From Lampris incognitus (taxonomy: Eukaryota; Chordata; Actinopteri; Lampriformes; Lampridae), in contig NC_079212.1 in assembly GCF_029633865.1 (NCBI RefSeq), forward strand, positions 148,354,541-148,418,540: a DNA stretch of 64,000 nucleotides. Reading direction: 5' to 3'. Positions within the stretch are counted from its first letter, which is position 1. Each line of letters opens with the position of its first letter. The notes beneath the pieces were generated by a model. It saw only the letters and a list, made by a program, of their open reading frames with translations. It did not search any database and was not told where the DNA came from. The position numbers and the translations under genes are program-made. Below, piece after piece: positions 43,203 to 55,074 of the stretch.

Positions 43203-43634
43203 CAGGGTTTTTCCTGGCTCAGAATGGGCCTTTGGGGGGTGATTACGCATGACAGTAAGCATGATCGGTCCGCGTCGCGACTATACGCAACAGTAAAGTC
43301 AATGAGCCTGTCTTGCCTTATTTGACAGAAACCTATGCATTTTCCTGTTATTTCTGGCCATTTGATAAACAAAAAAGTCTATTATGTTTGAGTAAATGAA
43401 ACTCCAATTAACAAACTGGTTTAAAAAAATTTTTATTTATCACAACATTGTAAGGGGGAGAGTGGAGTGGGTTGGGGGAGTGGGGTTCAGGGAGAGGGAT
43501 GAGGGAGAGGAGTGGGGTTGAGGTGGGCAAAGATAATTCATAATGGGGAGTTGGATTGGGGGAGTGAGGGTGAGGCGAGGGGTTGAGGGAAAGGGGAGTG
43601 AGGGAGAGGGGTCGGGTTGGGAGAGGGGAGGCAG

Positions 43635-43808
43635 TCATTTGAGGTCACAGCCTGCTTCAGAGCATTTCACCCTCTTTTTATTGATGAGATAAAAGGATCT
43701 GACTAGGACATGGTAGTCGATGTCATCTGCTTTTGGGCCATCAGTCGCCACCCTGCAGCACACATCAAGGTGGTCATCCTTGAGCCAGTTCCTCAATGAT
43801 GTTTTCAC
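43635..43808 (-). CDS. hAT transposase last exon (dimerisation domain)
   Basis: About 57 codons starting at an acceptor (TTTTCAACAG, then GTGAAAACA) and ending at TGA 43635-43637. It encodes VKTSLRNWLKDDHLDVCCRV then ATDGPKADDIDY, the end of the hAT dimerisation domain. It joins in phase 0 to the exon at 43931-44075, across an intron of 122 bp. It is open with no defects seen, so it may belong to a spliced transposase gene that survived here only in part. Confidence 0.6.
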   Translation of the reverse strand: MKTSLRNWLKDDHLDVCCRVATDGPKADDIDYHVLVRSFYLINKKRVKCSEAGCDLK

Positions 43809-43930
43809 CTGTTGAAAATTGAATGGAGAATGCAATGATTGCGATATCAACAAATCACATTAACAATCCTTTAACATTTTTGGGTGGGCCATATACTGTA
43901 TGTGGTAGGTTACACATTATGTTTATTTAC

Positions 43931-44075
43931 CAGCTTGAGGGCAGAGAACAACTGCTTAACATCTGCGGTCTGGACAGGGGCAGTGAGGGCAATGGCAACT
44001 GCCAAGCTGAGGGAGGGATAAATGACAGGCCTTGGGAGACACCAGCCAGAGGAGAACCTCATCCAGTGATTTTGA
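43931..44075 (-). CDS. hAT transposase internal exon
   Basis: Acceptor TTTGCTTGCAG before 44075 and donor AAGCTG/GTAAAT at 43930. It encodes YPSLSLAVAIALTAPVQTAD then VKQLFSALKL, the conserved hAT block in which families usually have C-E-R-x-F-S; here the Cys-Glu pair reads V-K, so the domain has drifted. The splice product with the next exon reads SALKL-VKTSLRN, as expected for the family. Confidence 0.6.
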
Positions 44076-44147
44076 CTGCAAGCAAATAAAAACAATGGAA
44101 TAATGTAATTTTAGTATGAAGACTTATTTCCATGTGAATGGTAATTA

Positions 44148-44390
44148 TTAAATGTATTGCAAATTGTCCCTGACCCTTAGGTCTGGGCTCTTGACCCTGT
44201 ATGTGAACATGTCCCACTCTTGGAGTAGGACAGACTCCTCCAGTCTGGGGCTCTGCTTAAACAGAGGCTGCATCCCCTTCACATCAACATTTGGATCACG
44301 GTTTGCCAGCAATGTACTCGGTGTGAAAACACCAAAGTTTTGCAGGGCACTTGTGCTGGGGAAGTGGTTGTCGATGTTCTCAACCAGCAT
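44148..44390 (-). CDS. hAT transposase upstream exon (borders uncertain)
   Basis: The open frame contains LVENIDNHFPSTSALQNFGV and FTPSTLLANRDP, the segment that precedes the dimerisation domain in this hAT group. A possible donor is at CTAAGG/GTCAGG (about 44177), but its phase does not match the next exon, so the exon limits are not settled. The catalytic core exons were not found. Confidence 0.45.
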   Translation of the reverse strand: MLVENIDNHFPSTSALQNFGVFTPSTLLANRDPNVDVKGMQPLFKQSPRLEESVLLQEWDMFTYRVKSPDLRVRDNLQYI

Positions 44391-45793
44391 TGTTCAGTAT
44401 ACAGTATTCTTCACCTCCCTATCACTGTCCCAAAACAGAGGACTTATAAATGCCTAGATGTCGAAAGGTATGAAAATATAACTATATTTAATATGCTAAC
44501 TTACTGGCCAGTAGCTAAACTAAAACCAAGATATCTCTGTCCTCTTTTTACTCTCACCTCGGTCCTGTGGTTGGTGAGAAGTGGTGGTTGCCTGGCAACG
44601 TGGCTAGTTTTGTTGATGATGACTAGCTAACTAGCTGGCTGAGTTGACCAGGGCTAGTCAGTGCAGTTGAATGGATGACGGGGGGGGGGGGAAGAAAATA
44701 ATACAGCAACATTATCACTTTGTTATAAATCACTAAAATAAAGGGAGGTGGGCAAACGCAAGTACAGTACGACCAAAGAGTCTTCTTGGCCGCCCATCAC
44801 GGTCTTTCGATAGCTAGCTAACGTAACGTTAGTTTGCAGCAGGTATCGATACAATGTAGCTGACTGTAGCTAACGTGAACAGCTGTTAACTCGAAAAGAA
44901 ACTAACTAGCTGACATTTACGGTGTGTTACTCTAATGAATATAAAACATTCAACTCTATCTAAGACTAATGTAGACACAGCAGGCTGCCCAAATACAGAC
45001 TATTCAGTCTTTTACAACAGTTTACCATGAAACCTTTTTTTCTCCCTCCTCTCAACCGTTTTTCAACAATGCCTTCTCTTTTCTCCACAACAACAATACA
45101 ATAATACGCAAATTCTTATTAAGAACGAGATGGTTATAATGTATACATATTTTATGGCCTAACGATACTCATGATATTTATAAATTGAAAACAAGTTGAA
45201 TTTAATTAATGCGTGCCTGTTGAGATGACGAGCGTCTGGTGGGGGTGACTTTGGTCCATTGTAACTAGACTACACAGTCAGTGTAGTTTATCTGGAATAG
45301 AATATGTAGCTTTATATATACTCAAACAATACATAGAAAATAAGCTGAATTTCACAGGAAACTGACCTCTCAGGTGACCCAACTCGCAGGCTGTCTCCAG
45401 AACAGCGCCGCGGTCTATGTGCCAGCTGCCTGCTTCAACAAGCCTCGCTGTCACTGAGCTCACGCGCCGCTGTCATTCTGAGCTCGCTCTTCACAATCGT
45501 GGGAAATCTCCGACATGACACGAAATGGACCCATAGACATGAAGCCACAATGTTTAAGATACTGATAACCTGTCTATTAACTCCATTACTATTGGTCCAA
45601 ACCATGGAAATTGCAAGAAAGAGGGGCTGAATGGGCTGAACTTGAAACAAGCTATGAAACACTTTCGGAGAGGATTTGAATTGCTACTTTTATTCTCAGT
45701 TCTTATCGTTTTGCTGCTGGTGATTTTCCTTTGGCGCTGGCTAAAACTTCTTTGGGGGGGCGCCAAAAATTCCTCTATGCAGGAAAAACCTTG

Positions 45794-46055
45794 CATTCAT
45801 TTATCACATGTATCATATCATAAATTATCCTATATTTCATCATCCCATTATATCGTAAAGATGATTGTGTTGGTTGTTTTGGTGAGAACATTTTCCCTGG
45901 GCAACGCCGTGTATCTCTGCTAGTTTATCAATATAGCACATCTCCACACAAAACACAAAAGACATCAAGAGAAGCAACATAAGGCAATAAATAGATTTAA
46001 AAACCAATAAAGAGAAACTAAAAGTTACAGTGCAGTGTAAGATGGAAATCAAAAG
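45794..46055. other. No recognised feature
   Basis: AT-rich spacer between the hAT element and an L2 fragment. Confidence 0.4.
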
Positions 46056-46490
46056 CGTCAAGCTTTATTCAACAAAAGGCAGCGGACAGGAAAGTCTTCA
46101 GCCTTGATGTAAAAGAACAGAGTTGCAGCAGACCTGCAGTTTTGTGGGAGTTTGTTGCAGATATGTGATGTGTAAAAACTGAAAGATGCCTCTCCATCTT
46201 TAGTTTTGACTCGGGACAGAAAGCAGACCTGTCCCAGACCATCTGAGAGGTCTGGATGGTTCATAGTGTAGCAGTAGATGAGAAATGTATTTTGGCCCTA
46301 AACCATTCAGTGCTTTATAAACCAAGAGCAGAGTTTTAAAATCAGTTCTTTGATGGACAGGAAGCCAGTGTAGTGACCTCAGGACTTGAGTGATGTGATC
46401 CACTCTTTTGGTCCTAGTAAGAACTCGAACAGCAGTGTTCTGAATCAGCTGCAGCTGTTTGATCCTTTTTTCTTTCTTTTTCTTTCTTTT
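46056..46490 (-). pseudogene. L2-type LINE 3' fragment
   Basis: The minus frame at 46200-46403 has DHITQVLRSLHWLPVHQRTD and LVYKALNGLGPKYI, and the frame at 46058-46264 continues with the C-terminal region. This is the end of an L2-superfamily ORF2, from a different subfamily than the copies at 7 and 40 kb and similar to the one at 62.7 kb. Confidence 0.78.
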
Positions 46491-46608
46491 TAGAACTAGA
46501 TAAAAGTTTAAAAAAAACTCAAGCGATAAAACTAACTGAATTAGGGGGCCGATAAATTAAGATGCAGGGTAAAGGGGGAGGGCCAGTGATTTAAAAACAT
46601 GAAACCTC

Positions 46609-47005
46609 GGGCGACCAGATGGCGTGGTGGTCTATTCCGTTGCCTACCAGCGCAGGGACTGGCAGTTCGAATCCCCGTGTTACCTCCAGCTTGGTCGGGC
46701 GTCCCTACAGACAAAATTGGCCCTGTCTGCGGGTGGAAAGCCGGATGTGGGTATGTGTCCTAATTGCTGCACTAATGCCTCTGGTCGGTCGGGGTGCCTG
46801 TTCGGGGGGGGGGGGGACTAAGGGGAATAGCGTGATCCTCCCACACGCTACATCCCCCTGGTAAAACTCCTCACTGTCAGGTGAAAAGAAGCAGCTGGTG
46901 GCTTCACATGTATGGGAGGAGGCATGTGGGAGCAGCGACCGGGACGGCTCGGAAGAGTGGGGTAATTGGCCAAGTACAATAGGGGAGAAAAGGGGGGGGG
47001 GTAAA
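46609..47005 (+). mobile_element. SINE family A, copy 3
   Basis: Plus-strand copy with complete tRNA-like head (GGCGTGGTGGTCTATTCCG, GTTCGAATCC) and a G-rich tail. Flanked by a 17-bp target duplication TAAAAACATGAAACCTC at 46592-46608 and 47006-47022 with one mismatch, so the borders are well fixed. Confidence 0.92.
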
Positions 47006-47022
47006 TAAAAACATGAAATCTC

Positions 47023-47615
47023 AAGTGAAATAAAAAATACCAAAAGTAAGAGAATGGCACTTAAGAGCTAACTTGTAAAAAACAGCTCGGCCACCCCCTC
47101 TACCAGATTGCCTGGGAATATGAAAATATGCAAAATCAGGGGGGCTAGCCTCAGTCAGGGGAACAGTGTCTCCTGGGGACAGTCATGTCTCAGTAATCAT
47201 AAAAAAGTCCAGATTATAAGAAACAATAAAATCATTAATGATAAAGGACTTATTACCCAGAGATCTCACGTTGAAGAGGCCAAAGTTGTTTGGTGTCAGG
47301 GAAGAATTGACACCAACAGGAGTACAACAAGTAGGACGTACATTGCAGATATTTGCTCCAGATATTCGGTTGTTGTTGTTGTATCTACTATGAGATACTA
47401 TTACTATAGAGAGTAATGGATGACTTTAGACTCACGGCTCTGCTTTGAAACAGGTTGTTTATTTTACTTGTTAGAATTAAGATTCACTACAAGCACAGCA
47501 AACATCAAATGTTTTGCATGGAGTTGTTGCAGTTGTCATCTTATCCGAGCCAACTTTTCACGAGCATGGAACAGACAAGTGGTTGTTCCCCAGGATGGTA
47601 CATGTGTGAGTACAG
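47023..47615. other. No recognised feature
   Basis: No coding or repeat signal recognised. Confidence 0.4.
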
Positions 47616-47623
47616 GCACCAGG

Positions 47624-48442
47624 TAGGGCTGTCACAACTATTACATAATCGCCTGATCGCGATTATTTGACCTGACCACGATCATTTTACATAATCATTA
47701 GAATTGCTTCCATTCATTTGTATAAAAACAGCTGGATGAAACTAACAGAAATGTCATATTTCCATGTCGTTTTCCACCGTTTGTTGTCTGACTGCCGCTC
47801 TTTTAATGACGTCATCTTGTTGTGCCCCTGGCACGAGTGGTGAATTAGCGCCAACAAACGGTTTATCTTGAGACGCTTATTCTGTAATATTTAATATTCT
47901 ATAATGTTAATTTAATATTCTATAATATTTAATTTAATATTCTATAATATTCGACGAGCATATTTCGACGAGCATCTGTTGACATTAACATCATGGACAT
48001 AGTTGCAAAGCCAAACACCACAGCACCGCTGTGGACACATTTTGGTTTTACAACTGCGGGTGTGAAGCCGGATGAGGGTATGTGTCCTGGTTGCTGCACT
48101 AGTGCCTCCTCTGGTCGTTTGGGGCGCCTGTTCGGAAGGGGAGGGGAACTGGGGGAATAGCGTGATCCTCCCACGTGCTACGTCCCCCTGGTGAAACTCT
48201 TCACTGTCAGGTGAAAAGAAGCAGCTGGTGACTCCACATGTATCGCAGGAGACATGGTAGTCTGCAGCCCTCCCCGGATCAGCAGAGGGGTGGAACAGCA
48301 ACCGGGACGGCTCAAAAAATAGGGTAATTGGCCAAGTACAATGGGGGGAAGGGAGGGGGGGAGCAAAAAAAAAAAATGTTAATCGCGATTATTTCTGTGA
48401 CAATTAATCGGCAACTAAAATTTTGTGATCGTGACAGCCCTA
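47624..48442 (+). mobile_element. hAT deletion derivative with perfect 8-bp target duplication
   Basis: Terminal inverted repeats TAGGGCTGTCAC / GTGACAGCCCTA. Perfect 8-bp duplication GCACCAGG at 47616-47623 and 48443-48450, the hallmark length for hAT insertion. A frame starting at ATG 47993 encodes MDIVAKPNTTAPLWTHFGF, like the start of a BED-finger transposase, and is cut off by a nested SINE. AT-rich repeats TTAATATTCTATAATAT lie at 47889-47950. Confidence 0.85.
48056..48375 (+). mobile_element. SINE family A, copy 4 (5'-truncated)
   Basis: Lacks the tRNA head; begins near GTGAAGCCGGATGAGGGTAT and ends in a G/A-rich tail. It lies inside the hAT derivative and interrupts its coding start. 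Confidence 0.85.
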
Positions 48443-48734
48443 GCACCAGGCTCTGCCCTCAGTTCTCCATAGTGTAATATTAATGGTGACAACAGCCCAC
48501 TGTGTCTTAACCCTTTTCTAACCAACATTTGTATGAATTTCTCCAAACCTCTATGAGCTTCACAAGACGGAGGTGTGTCTATGCAAGATACATTTTATCC
48601 TATGCTTGATCCAGTGTGACCAGCGTAACTGCCCTCTTTATGTAAAACTCTGCTTTTCATTATGGTAATCTGCGTGAATGATTTCAACATTAGTTTTGCT
48701 AGTAGTAACAACATTCTTTAGTCAGGTTTTAACT

Positions 48735-49172
48735 TGTAAATGGTGTTGTTATGGGTAAATAGTGTTGGTATGGTTAAATGGTATTGTTATGGGTAAATGG
48801 TATAGACGGTTTTCTGTTTACAAACATTACTGGGTGCGTGTGCAGCCAGGGGGCAAAACCGTTTTGGTAGCTCTCAAAAGATTGAGATGCATCATCTTTT
48901 GAGAGCTACCAAAACAGTTCAGCAATGAAAACGTTCAACATTCCAATCTGGACCGTTGAACGTTTCCCACCCGTCCTTTTGGTGGTTTGTGCAGTTTATT
49001 GCACAACAACTGCACGTGATCTCTGCTGTATCTGAGCTTTATCTTGGTTAAAATCTCTGCGCTGTAGCTGCTTTCTGACCCCTAGTTGCGCACGCATCTC
49101 TGTGATGACGTTGCACGGAAACCCTCCTATTGTTATGGGTAAATGGTGTTGTTATGGGTAAATGGTGTTGGT
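48735..49172 (+). repeat. Short tandem repeat split by a MITE
   Basis: Repeats of about 18-19 bp (TGTTATGGGTAAATGGT) at 48735-48800 and 49131-49172, separated by hairpin MITE copy 3. This shows that the MITE inserted into a pre-existing array. Confidence 0.75.
48802..49130 (+). mobile_element. Hairpin MITE, copy 3
   Basis: 329 bp. The same ends (ATAGACGGTTTTCTG ... GGAAACCCTCCTAT) and central palindrome (TTTTGGTAGCTCTCAAAAGA and its complement) as copies 1 and 2, but with a short extra segment near 48940-48965. Confidence 0.82.
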
Positions 49173-50633
49173 AATGGTACTATCGATAGCTTTGTCAGGC
49201 GCAGTATTGTGGTCGACTATGGTCAATGGTGGATGACATTGCTGATCTACTTCCTGGTTCACCCTGCAGGAAGTAGCAGCCTATATTTCCCGTAGGTAAT
49301 AGTAACCATCCGTAAACTAGCCAGCCAGCACACTAGAGAAGTCATAGATGATGGGCAGTCATGGACACAGTCTGACTGACCCACAAGGGGGGGGGGGTTT
49401 GTTGTTTAAAGACTCTCGTTCATTTGTCCCATAAGACACCACTGTAAAGCTGAGTCCAGCTGTGGTCCATGTCCAACATCTACTGAATGAAGCCAGTGAG
49501 TAAAATGATAATATAACTGATATGCACAATGGCAAAAGCTATGAAAATAAAACCTGGGTCATAAAAAAAGTTTCCCTACAAACTCAGTTTGGAGGGAAAG
49601 GGGAGAGGGAATTTTTGTTTTGGATTGCCACATTTTTCAACCAATCAAATGTTTATCAGCATAATTGGGTGTTGTCCGTGGCAGGTCATGTTTGCAAGCC
49701 GTAGCTGCATCGACATACATATGATGTGTTGAAGCGAGCCAAATTCTTGAGGACAAATGACCTAGCTAAGCCGACAGTTGTAACTTTTGCCCCAGCTAGT
49801 CTAGTTGTAAATTCATTTAAAGTTCTTGCAGAGGCAGGTGAGGGAGTGGATTTTCTGGCAGATTTGTTGTCAAAGCCGGGTTTAACAAGGAAGATCAGGA
49901 GCAGCTAGCCGTCATTGAGAATGGTGGACCAACACTGGAGGTAAAGACCGGCTGTATGACCATGTGGCTGATGGCTTCATTTAGAACGAGAGGAGAATGA
50001 CTTTTCTTGGGCCAGATCCGGAGTGGTAGCTTGAACCTTTCAGGCATATCGTACTTGGATAAGTGTGCTTTGTATTGTCCGGTGTTTTTGATCCAGTGGC
50101 CTGGCTGGATGTCCTCGTGTATTTGTGCGTCAGGCCTGGTGTGTCAATGTCGGGCCGTCGGTGAGCATCTGTGACCCTAGTTTTTACAGTGTGTCCCGCA
50201 CCGTCGGCACTACTCGGACCGCTGTCGGCAGCTTTTCGGCCGATTCAGCATGTTGAATGGGTGGAGCCCGTCGGCGAGAGAGAGCCCTCTGATTGGTTGT
50301 TCAGCTTAGCGAATCGGTGCTAAGCTAGCGAATCAGGGCCATGGGCTGTAGTCTTTGTGGTGTGTTCAAGTGCTACTTTATGGCCCAGCCGGCAGGCGAC
50401 GTGAGGCGACGCAACAGTCGGTCTGCGTTGCCGCTAGTTGGGTTGGTGTGTCTGGGCCTTTAAACCGCAGTGGTTGCTGCTGGCCATGTTGTTTCTAATG
50501 TCGCTGTCTGAGAGACCAGCGGTCCGGCTGGATGTGTGTGTGCATCTGTGTGAGTGTAGGTTTGACAGAGAGAAAGCACCCGATGTGGTGGTCTGTGGCT
50601 CCGTGTGTCATACGCTGTATTTTGGCGTGCCAA

Positions 50634-50636
<3 letters not shown>
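49173..50636. other. No recognised gene
   Basis: Contains a short open frame at 49726-49908 with no recognised family, a nine-G run at 49388 and GC-richer sequence at 50150-50560 without clear promoter or splice signals. Confidence 0.35.

Positions 50637-50663
<27 letters not shown>
50637..50663. repeat. (TG)n microsatellite
   Basis: About 13 TG units. Confidence 0.9.
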
Positions 50664-50664
<1 letters not shown>

Positions 50665-51237
50665 AAATGTAGTGCGTCTGTTTTATGTGGTTTTTATTGT
50701 TACTGATGAATTGCTGGTGGTGGCACCGGGGCGCGGTGTGAGGCACCAGCAGCAGGACTGGGTGTGTGCGTGTGCCCAGCGCTCTTTAATGATCCCTGAC
50801 TTTTTGTACCACAAGTAAGAAAAACATCTGAGGTGGATGAAACACAACCGTCGCCAGATTTTTCCAGAGCGATGGCTGGTCCGTTTGTCATTTGTCTTTT
50901 TTTATGGGACCACCTCGCTGAGGGCCCCTGTCTGGAATGCAGGCCCAGCACTGGTATCAGCAGATGTTTATTAATAGGCTTATCCGCTAATTCCAGGCTG
51001 CATTCGCACAAGGGAAACGCTCAGTCCACTAATTTCATCAACATTTAGTGTTTTATTTTTCTCAGACGCACACGTCTATTTTGGGAGAAAATTAAAGTAA
51101 AATGTGAGTCCTAATGTCTGCATGTGCATGTTAAACAGGTTGCACCCTGCGGTACAGATGGTTGTTGTTGACCGGTAGTGGCAGTTGTGTTGTTTCAGAG
51201 GTGTGTTCAGCCTGCATATGAGCTGTTTGTTAGATTC
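50664..51237. other. No recognised feature
   Basis: No coding or repeat signal recognised. Confidence 0.4.
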
Positions 51238-51248
51238 TCATTGATTTT

Positions 51249-51699
51249 CTTATTGTATTTTTTAAAAATTTCCCCCTTTTTCTCCCAATTGTACTTGGCC
51301 AGTTACCCCACTCTTCCGAGCTGTCCCGGTCTCTGCTCCACCCCCTCTGTTGATCCGGGGAGGGCTGCAGACTACCACATGCCTCCTCCCATACATGTGG
51401 AGTCACCAGCCACTTCTTTTCCCCTGACAGTGAGGAGTTTCACCAGGGGGATGTAGCGCGTGGGAGGATCACGCTATTCCCCCCAGTTCCCTCTCCCCCC
51501 TGAATAGGCGCCCCAACTGACCAGAGGGGGCGCTAGTGCAGCGACCAGGACACATACCCACATCCGGCTTCCCACCCGCAGACACGGCCAATTGTGTCTG
51601 TAGGGACGCCCGACCAAGCCGGAGGTAACACGGGGATCCAAACCAGCAACCCCCCGTGTTGGAAGGCAACGGAATAGACCGGCACGCCACCCGGATGCG
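51249..51699 (-). mobile_element. SINE family A, copy 5
   Basis: Minus-strand complete copy. Flanked by an 11-bp duplication TCATTGATTTT at 51238-51248 and 51700-51710. Confidence 0.9.
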
Positions 51700-51710
51700 T
51701 CATTGATTTT

Positions 51711-52930
51711 TTTTTATTATTATTATTTTTAGATTTTGTCAAGAACGATGTTTTGAGGGAAAATCACCGAGTCAGTTGGTAATTAGCCTGAAACTGCAGT
51801 TGCAGAAAACACAAGCAAATAAAAAACACGCATCAGTCCTACAACACGTTGCACAGCGTTTCAGAAACGTGCTGCAGATTGACAAAACACAAGGAAGTTG
51901 AGGACGGAACGAGCTGCTTAGCTAATCTGTCATCCGGTGTTTCTCAGTAGCCAGTATGACCATCATGAGGCCCGACGATGGACATTTGTTGGCGACGACA
52001 AAACCGGTCTGAATTCGTGTAATCTGATCCCAGCAGTACACACGTCGGCATAGTGGACATGAAATGGGCTAAAAAATGGCGGTCACTGCTGCGCCGTTAA
52101 CCAGAGTTTCAGTTAATCTTCGATGCATTAAAAAAACTGATTGAGGCAGGTCCGGTTATTAGACAGTTGTAACCTCCATCAACATGATTCTTATGTGCGC
52201 TTGGTGATCTGGAAGAACAGGAAGTGCAGTGTGTTCTTACTGGAGCGCTGCACCACGGCCATGTCGTTTTCATGAAGTGCCATGATGTGGAGAAGACTAC
52301 AGGAGGCAGCAGAGGTTTGCTGACCTTTAAATTCTTAATGCTTGTAGACATGAGCTGAAATTAATGGAATTTTGAATGTCTCAGTTTAATGTTGTGTATT
52401 TTTTATGAAAGTGTTTCACTGGTCTTAGTCAAAATACATTTAAAAAACTGAAATCGAACAAGAAAACAAACTAATCAGCCAGCGCGACATATTTGTAATG
52501 CCTCGGTTTGGTCACTACAGTAGCCAACCTCAACAGAAGGGATTATTTCTTGGCTTTAGCTGCCGATGGTGAACTACACTTTCCACTACAGGTGGCGAGA
52601 TGTCAGAGCTTGCTGATTAGTTGCTGAATAAAAACTTAATTCTATGATAATAAAGTTTATGAAAGACGACTTCTCGAGTCCTGACAGATCTTTTAGTGAT
52701 GCCTGACACAGAGAAACGACAGTGATTCTGTTGTTACTTTGACAAACATCCCACGAGCTCAGTGTTATACATCTGAGACAAGATGGTGGTGCAAACGAGA
52801 CAGTCCAGGATACATTCTGGTCTACTCACTTAGTGGAAGGTTTCGCAAGAAGTCGCTGAACATTCCCTGACTAGCAAGTCAGAGAGCAGGACTAAACCCT
52901 TCTTTGTAAGTAGGTGAGAGGAGCGGACAA
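51711..52930. other. No recognised feature
   Basis: A (TTA)n stretch at 51714-51727. No gene or family recognised. Confidence 0.4.
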
Positions 52931-53869
52931 ACACTGATGTTGAATGAATGAATGAATGGATTATTTATTTATTTCAATCATACATTTGTGTTCATATGCG
53001 ACACAGAAAAACGTAAACATCATGGTACATGTTTACATCAGTCCATTTCACACAACAAAACTCAGTGACCGAAAAAGGAAGAGGCTGAAGCTCAAGACTT
53101 ACTGTTGTCTGTCCTGTACAGCCTCAAGTTAAGCTAGAATATCAGTTACACAAGGACGAAGAGAAGAATTTATATTAAGTTGTAATCCTTAATTATTTTA
53201 CATTTTAAAGATTTGCTGAAACTCAACAGCGAGCTACACAATTTCAGCTCATCATGAGGACCATTCCATAGCTTGACCCCCAAAACTGCTACACATCTGT
53301 ATTTTACACACATCTGTATTTTACACTGCTTCTCGCTTTACATGTTTCAACAATACACAACAACCGTCTTACATGATAGTTTCCTTCGCTTCATTTAAAA
53401 AGTTGTTGGATACAAACAGGAAGGCTTTACTTGTAGCTCGATAAAGTATTTTGTGTTTTTAAATACACTATGTAAGAAGTTTAAGGTGCAGGAGTGTATA
53501 AATAATATAAATAATGGATTAGTAGATTCAGGGTAACAAGCTTTATTCATTATTCTAATAGCTCTTTTCTGATGTTTAACTACAGGCTCTATATGTGTTT
53601 TATAAACATTTCCCCAAACCTCAACACATTATGACAGATATGAACAACACAATATACACACACATTTACTATCAGCACATCCCTTGTTTTGTAAAGAATA
53701 GCAAGAGATGTAGATCATTTACCTTTAATATATTCTATATGTGGCTTCCAACAGAGTTTATGATCTATAATCAACCCCAAGAATTTTGTTTCAAATACTC
53801 GAAAAGTTCTACTCCATTTAACTTCAGTTTTACTCACAATTAACCCTCAAACCACCGAACACCGTACAT

Positions 53870-54283
53870 GTTGTTTTATTTTCATTTAGTGATAACTTAC
53901 TAATATCAAACCATTTTTTAACATTCTCAGTTCACTTTCTACTGTTTTCAGCAGTTCGTGCATGTCCTCCCCAGAACAAAATACATTTGTAAACGTAACA
54001 CATTTCAACATATTAGATACCATAGAAATATCATTGAAATAAAGTTTTAACAATTTAGGTCCCAATACTGAACCTTGTGGAACACCACAGTTACTCTTCT
54101 TAGATGTGATTCAGTGTTTTCAATTTTCACATATTGAAAGCTATTATTTAAAGAGAGACTGACATGCCCTTTCTGAACACATTTTCTAACAGTGGGAGTT
54201 TGAATCATAGCCAGAAATAGGCGTGGTTTTATGAAATCAAAGCTGTTGGCTACTGTCTTCCTGGGTGGGTGGATCCATGTCAA
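53870..54283 (-). pseudogene. CR1-like RT fragment (downstream part)
   Basis: Minus-strand frame with CGVPQGSVLGPKLL (reverse complement of 54040-54090), then a decayed catalytic region and a run to the thumb. The upstream neighbour FQYVKIENTESHL belongs to the same domain. Several stops. Confidence 0.7.
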
Positions 54284-54689
54284 ACGTCACCATGCTACCG
54301 CTACCGCTCATGTCCGCCAACATTATAACTGACTGATAAACGTTGATTAATATCACAATTCGGTGAGTATTTTGACTTCATAACTCAAAATCTGTTACAA
54401 ACAACAATAACACAGGTACGTGGATATAAAGTTTTTATTTTAGGGTTTTAAACATGAGCGATAGCGCAGTGACGTTTGACAAGGATCCAGTTATCCACAG
54501 CGCTCATACGTAGTATAGAGGGCTACAGACACACCCTGTATGCAAATTGACTGGTGTCTACGTATCCACCGGCACAGTTTTTCATTGGACACCATCTACA
54601 GTCAATCACAGATCTCTCTTGAACGGCTGCAGATGCGCTGCTTTGGCCACTGAATTTCTCCGTGGTCACATTCCAACTCGGAACATAGC

Positions 54690-55046
54690 CTATCAATAAG
54701 AACACAGCCTATCAATAGGAACACAGCCTATCAATAGGAACACAGCCTATCAATAGGAACACAGCCTATCAATAGGAACACAGCCTATCAATAGGAACAC
54801 AGCCTATCAATAGGAACACAGCCTATCAGTAGGAACACAGCCTATCAGTAGGAACACAGCCTATCAGTAGGAACACAGCCTATCAGTAGGAACACAGCCT
54901 ATCAGTAGGAACACAGCCTATCAGTAGGAACACAGCCTATCAGTAGGAACACAGCCTATCAGTAGGAACACAGCCTATCAATAGGAACACAGCCTATCAG
55001 TAGGAACACAGCCTATCAATAGGAACACAGCCTGTCAATAGGAATG
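54690..55046. repeat. 19-bp minisatellite
   Basis: About 18-19 copies of AACACAGCCTATCARTAGG. Units with CAATAGG occur at both ends and CAGTAGG units fill the middle. Confidence 0.95.
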
Positions 55047-55074
55047 TTCAGATTTTGATGTCAGTATCACTTTA

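Larger units (their letters stand above)
43203..45793 (-). mobile_element. hAT transposon with spliced transposase exons
   Basis: Terminal inverted repeats CAGGGTTTTTCCTG (left) and, reversed at the right, CAAGGTTTTTCCTG, with G-rich subterminal regions. Minus-strand exons at 43635-44390 encode the C-terminal part of a hAT transposase related to the ZNF862/KIAA1586-like group. A purine-rich stretch at 43440-43630 and AT-rich DNA at 44640-45300 fill the rest. The 8-bp target duplication is not clear. Confidence 0.62.

Noticed and set aside
43408-43638. Proline/serine-rich minus-strand frame
   Set aside because: Low-complexity purine-rich DNA. It lies downstream of the transposase stop codon and has no homologous motif.
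49726-49908. Short open frame of 60 codons
   Set aside because: No recognised motif, no splice signals and no conservation evidence available.
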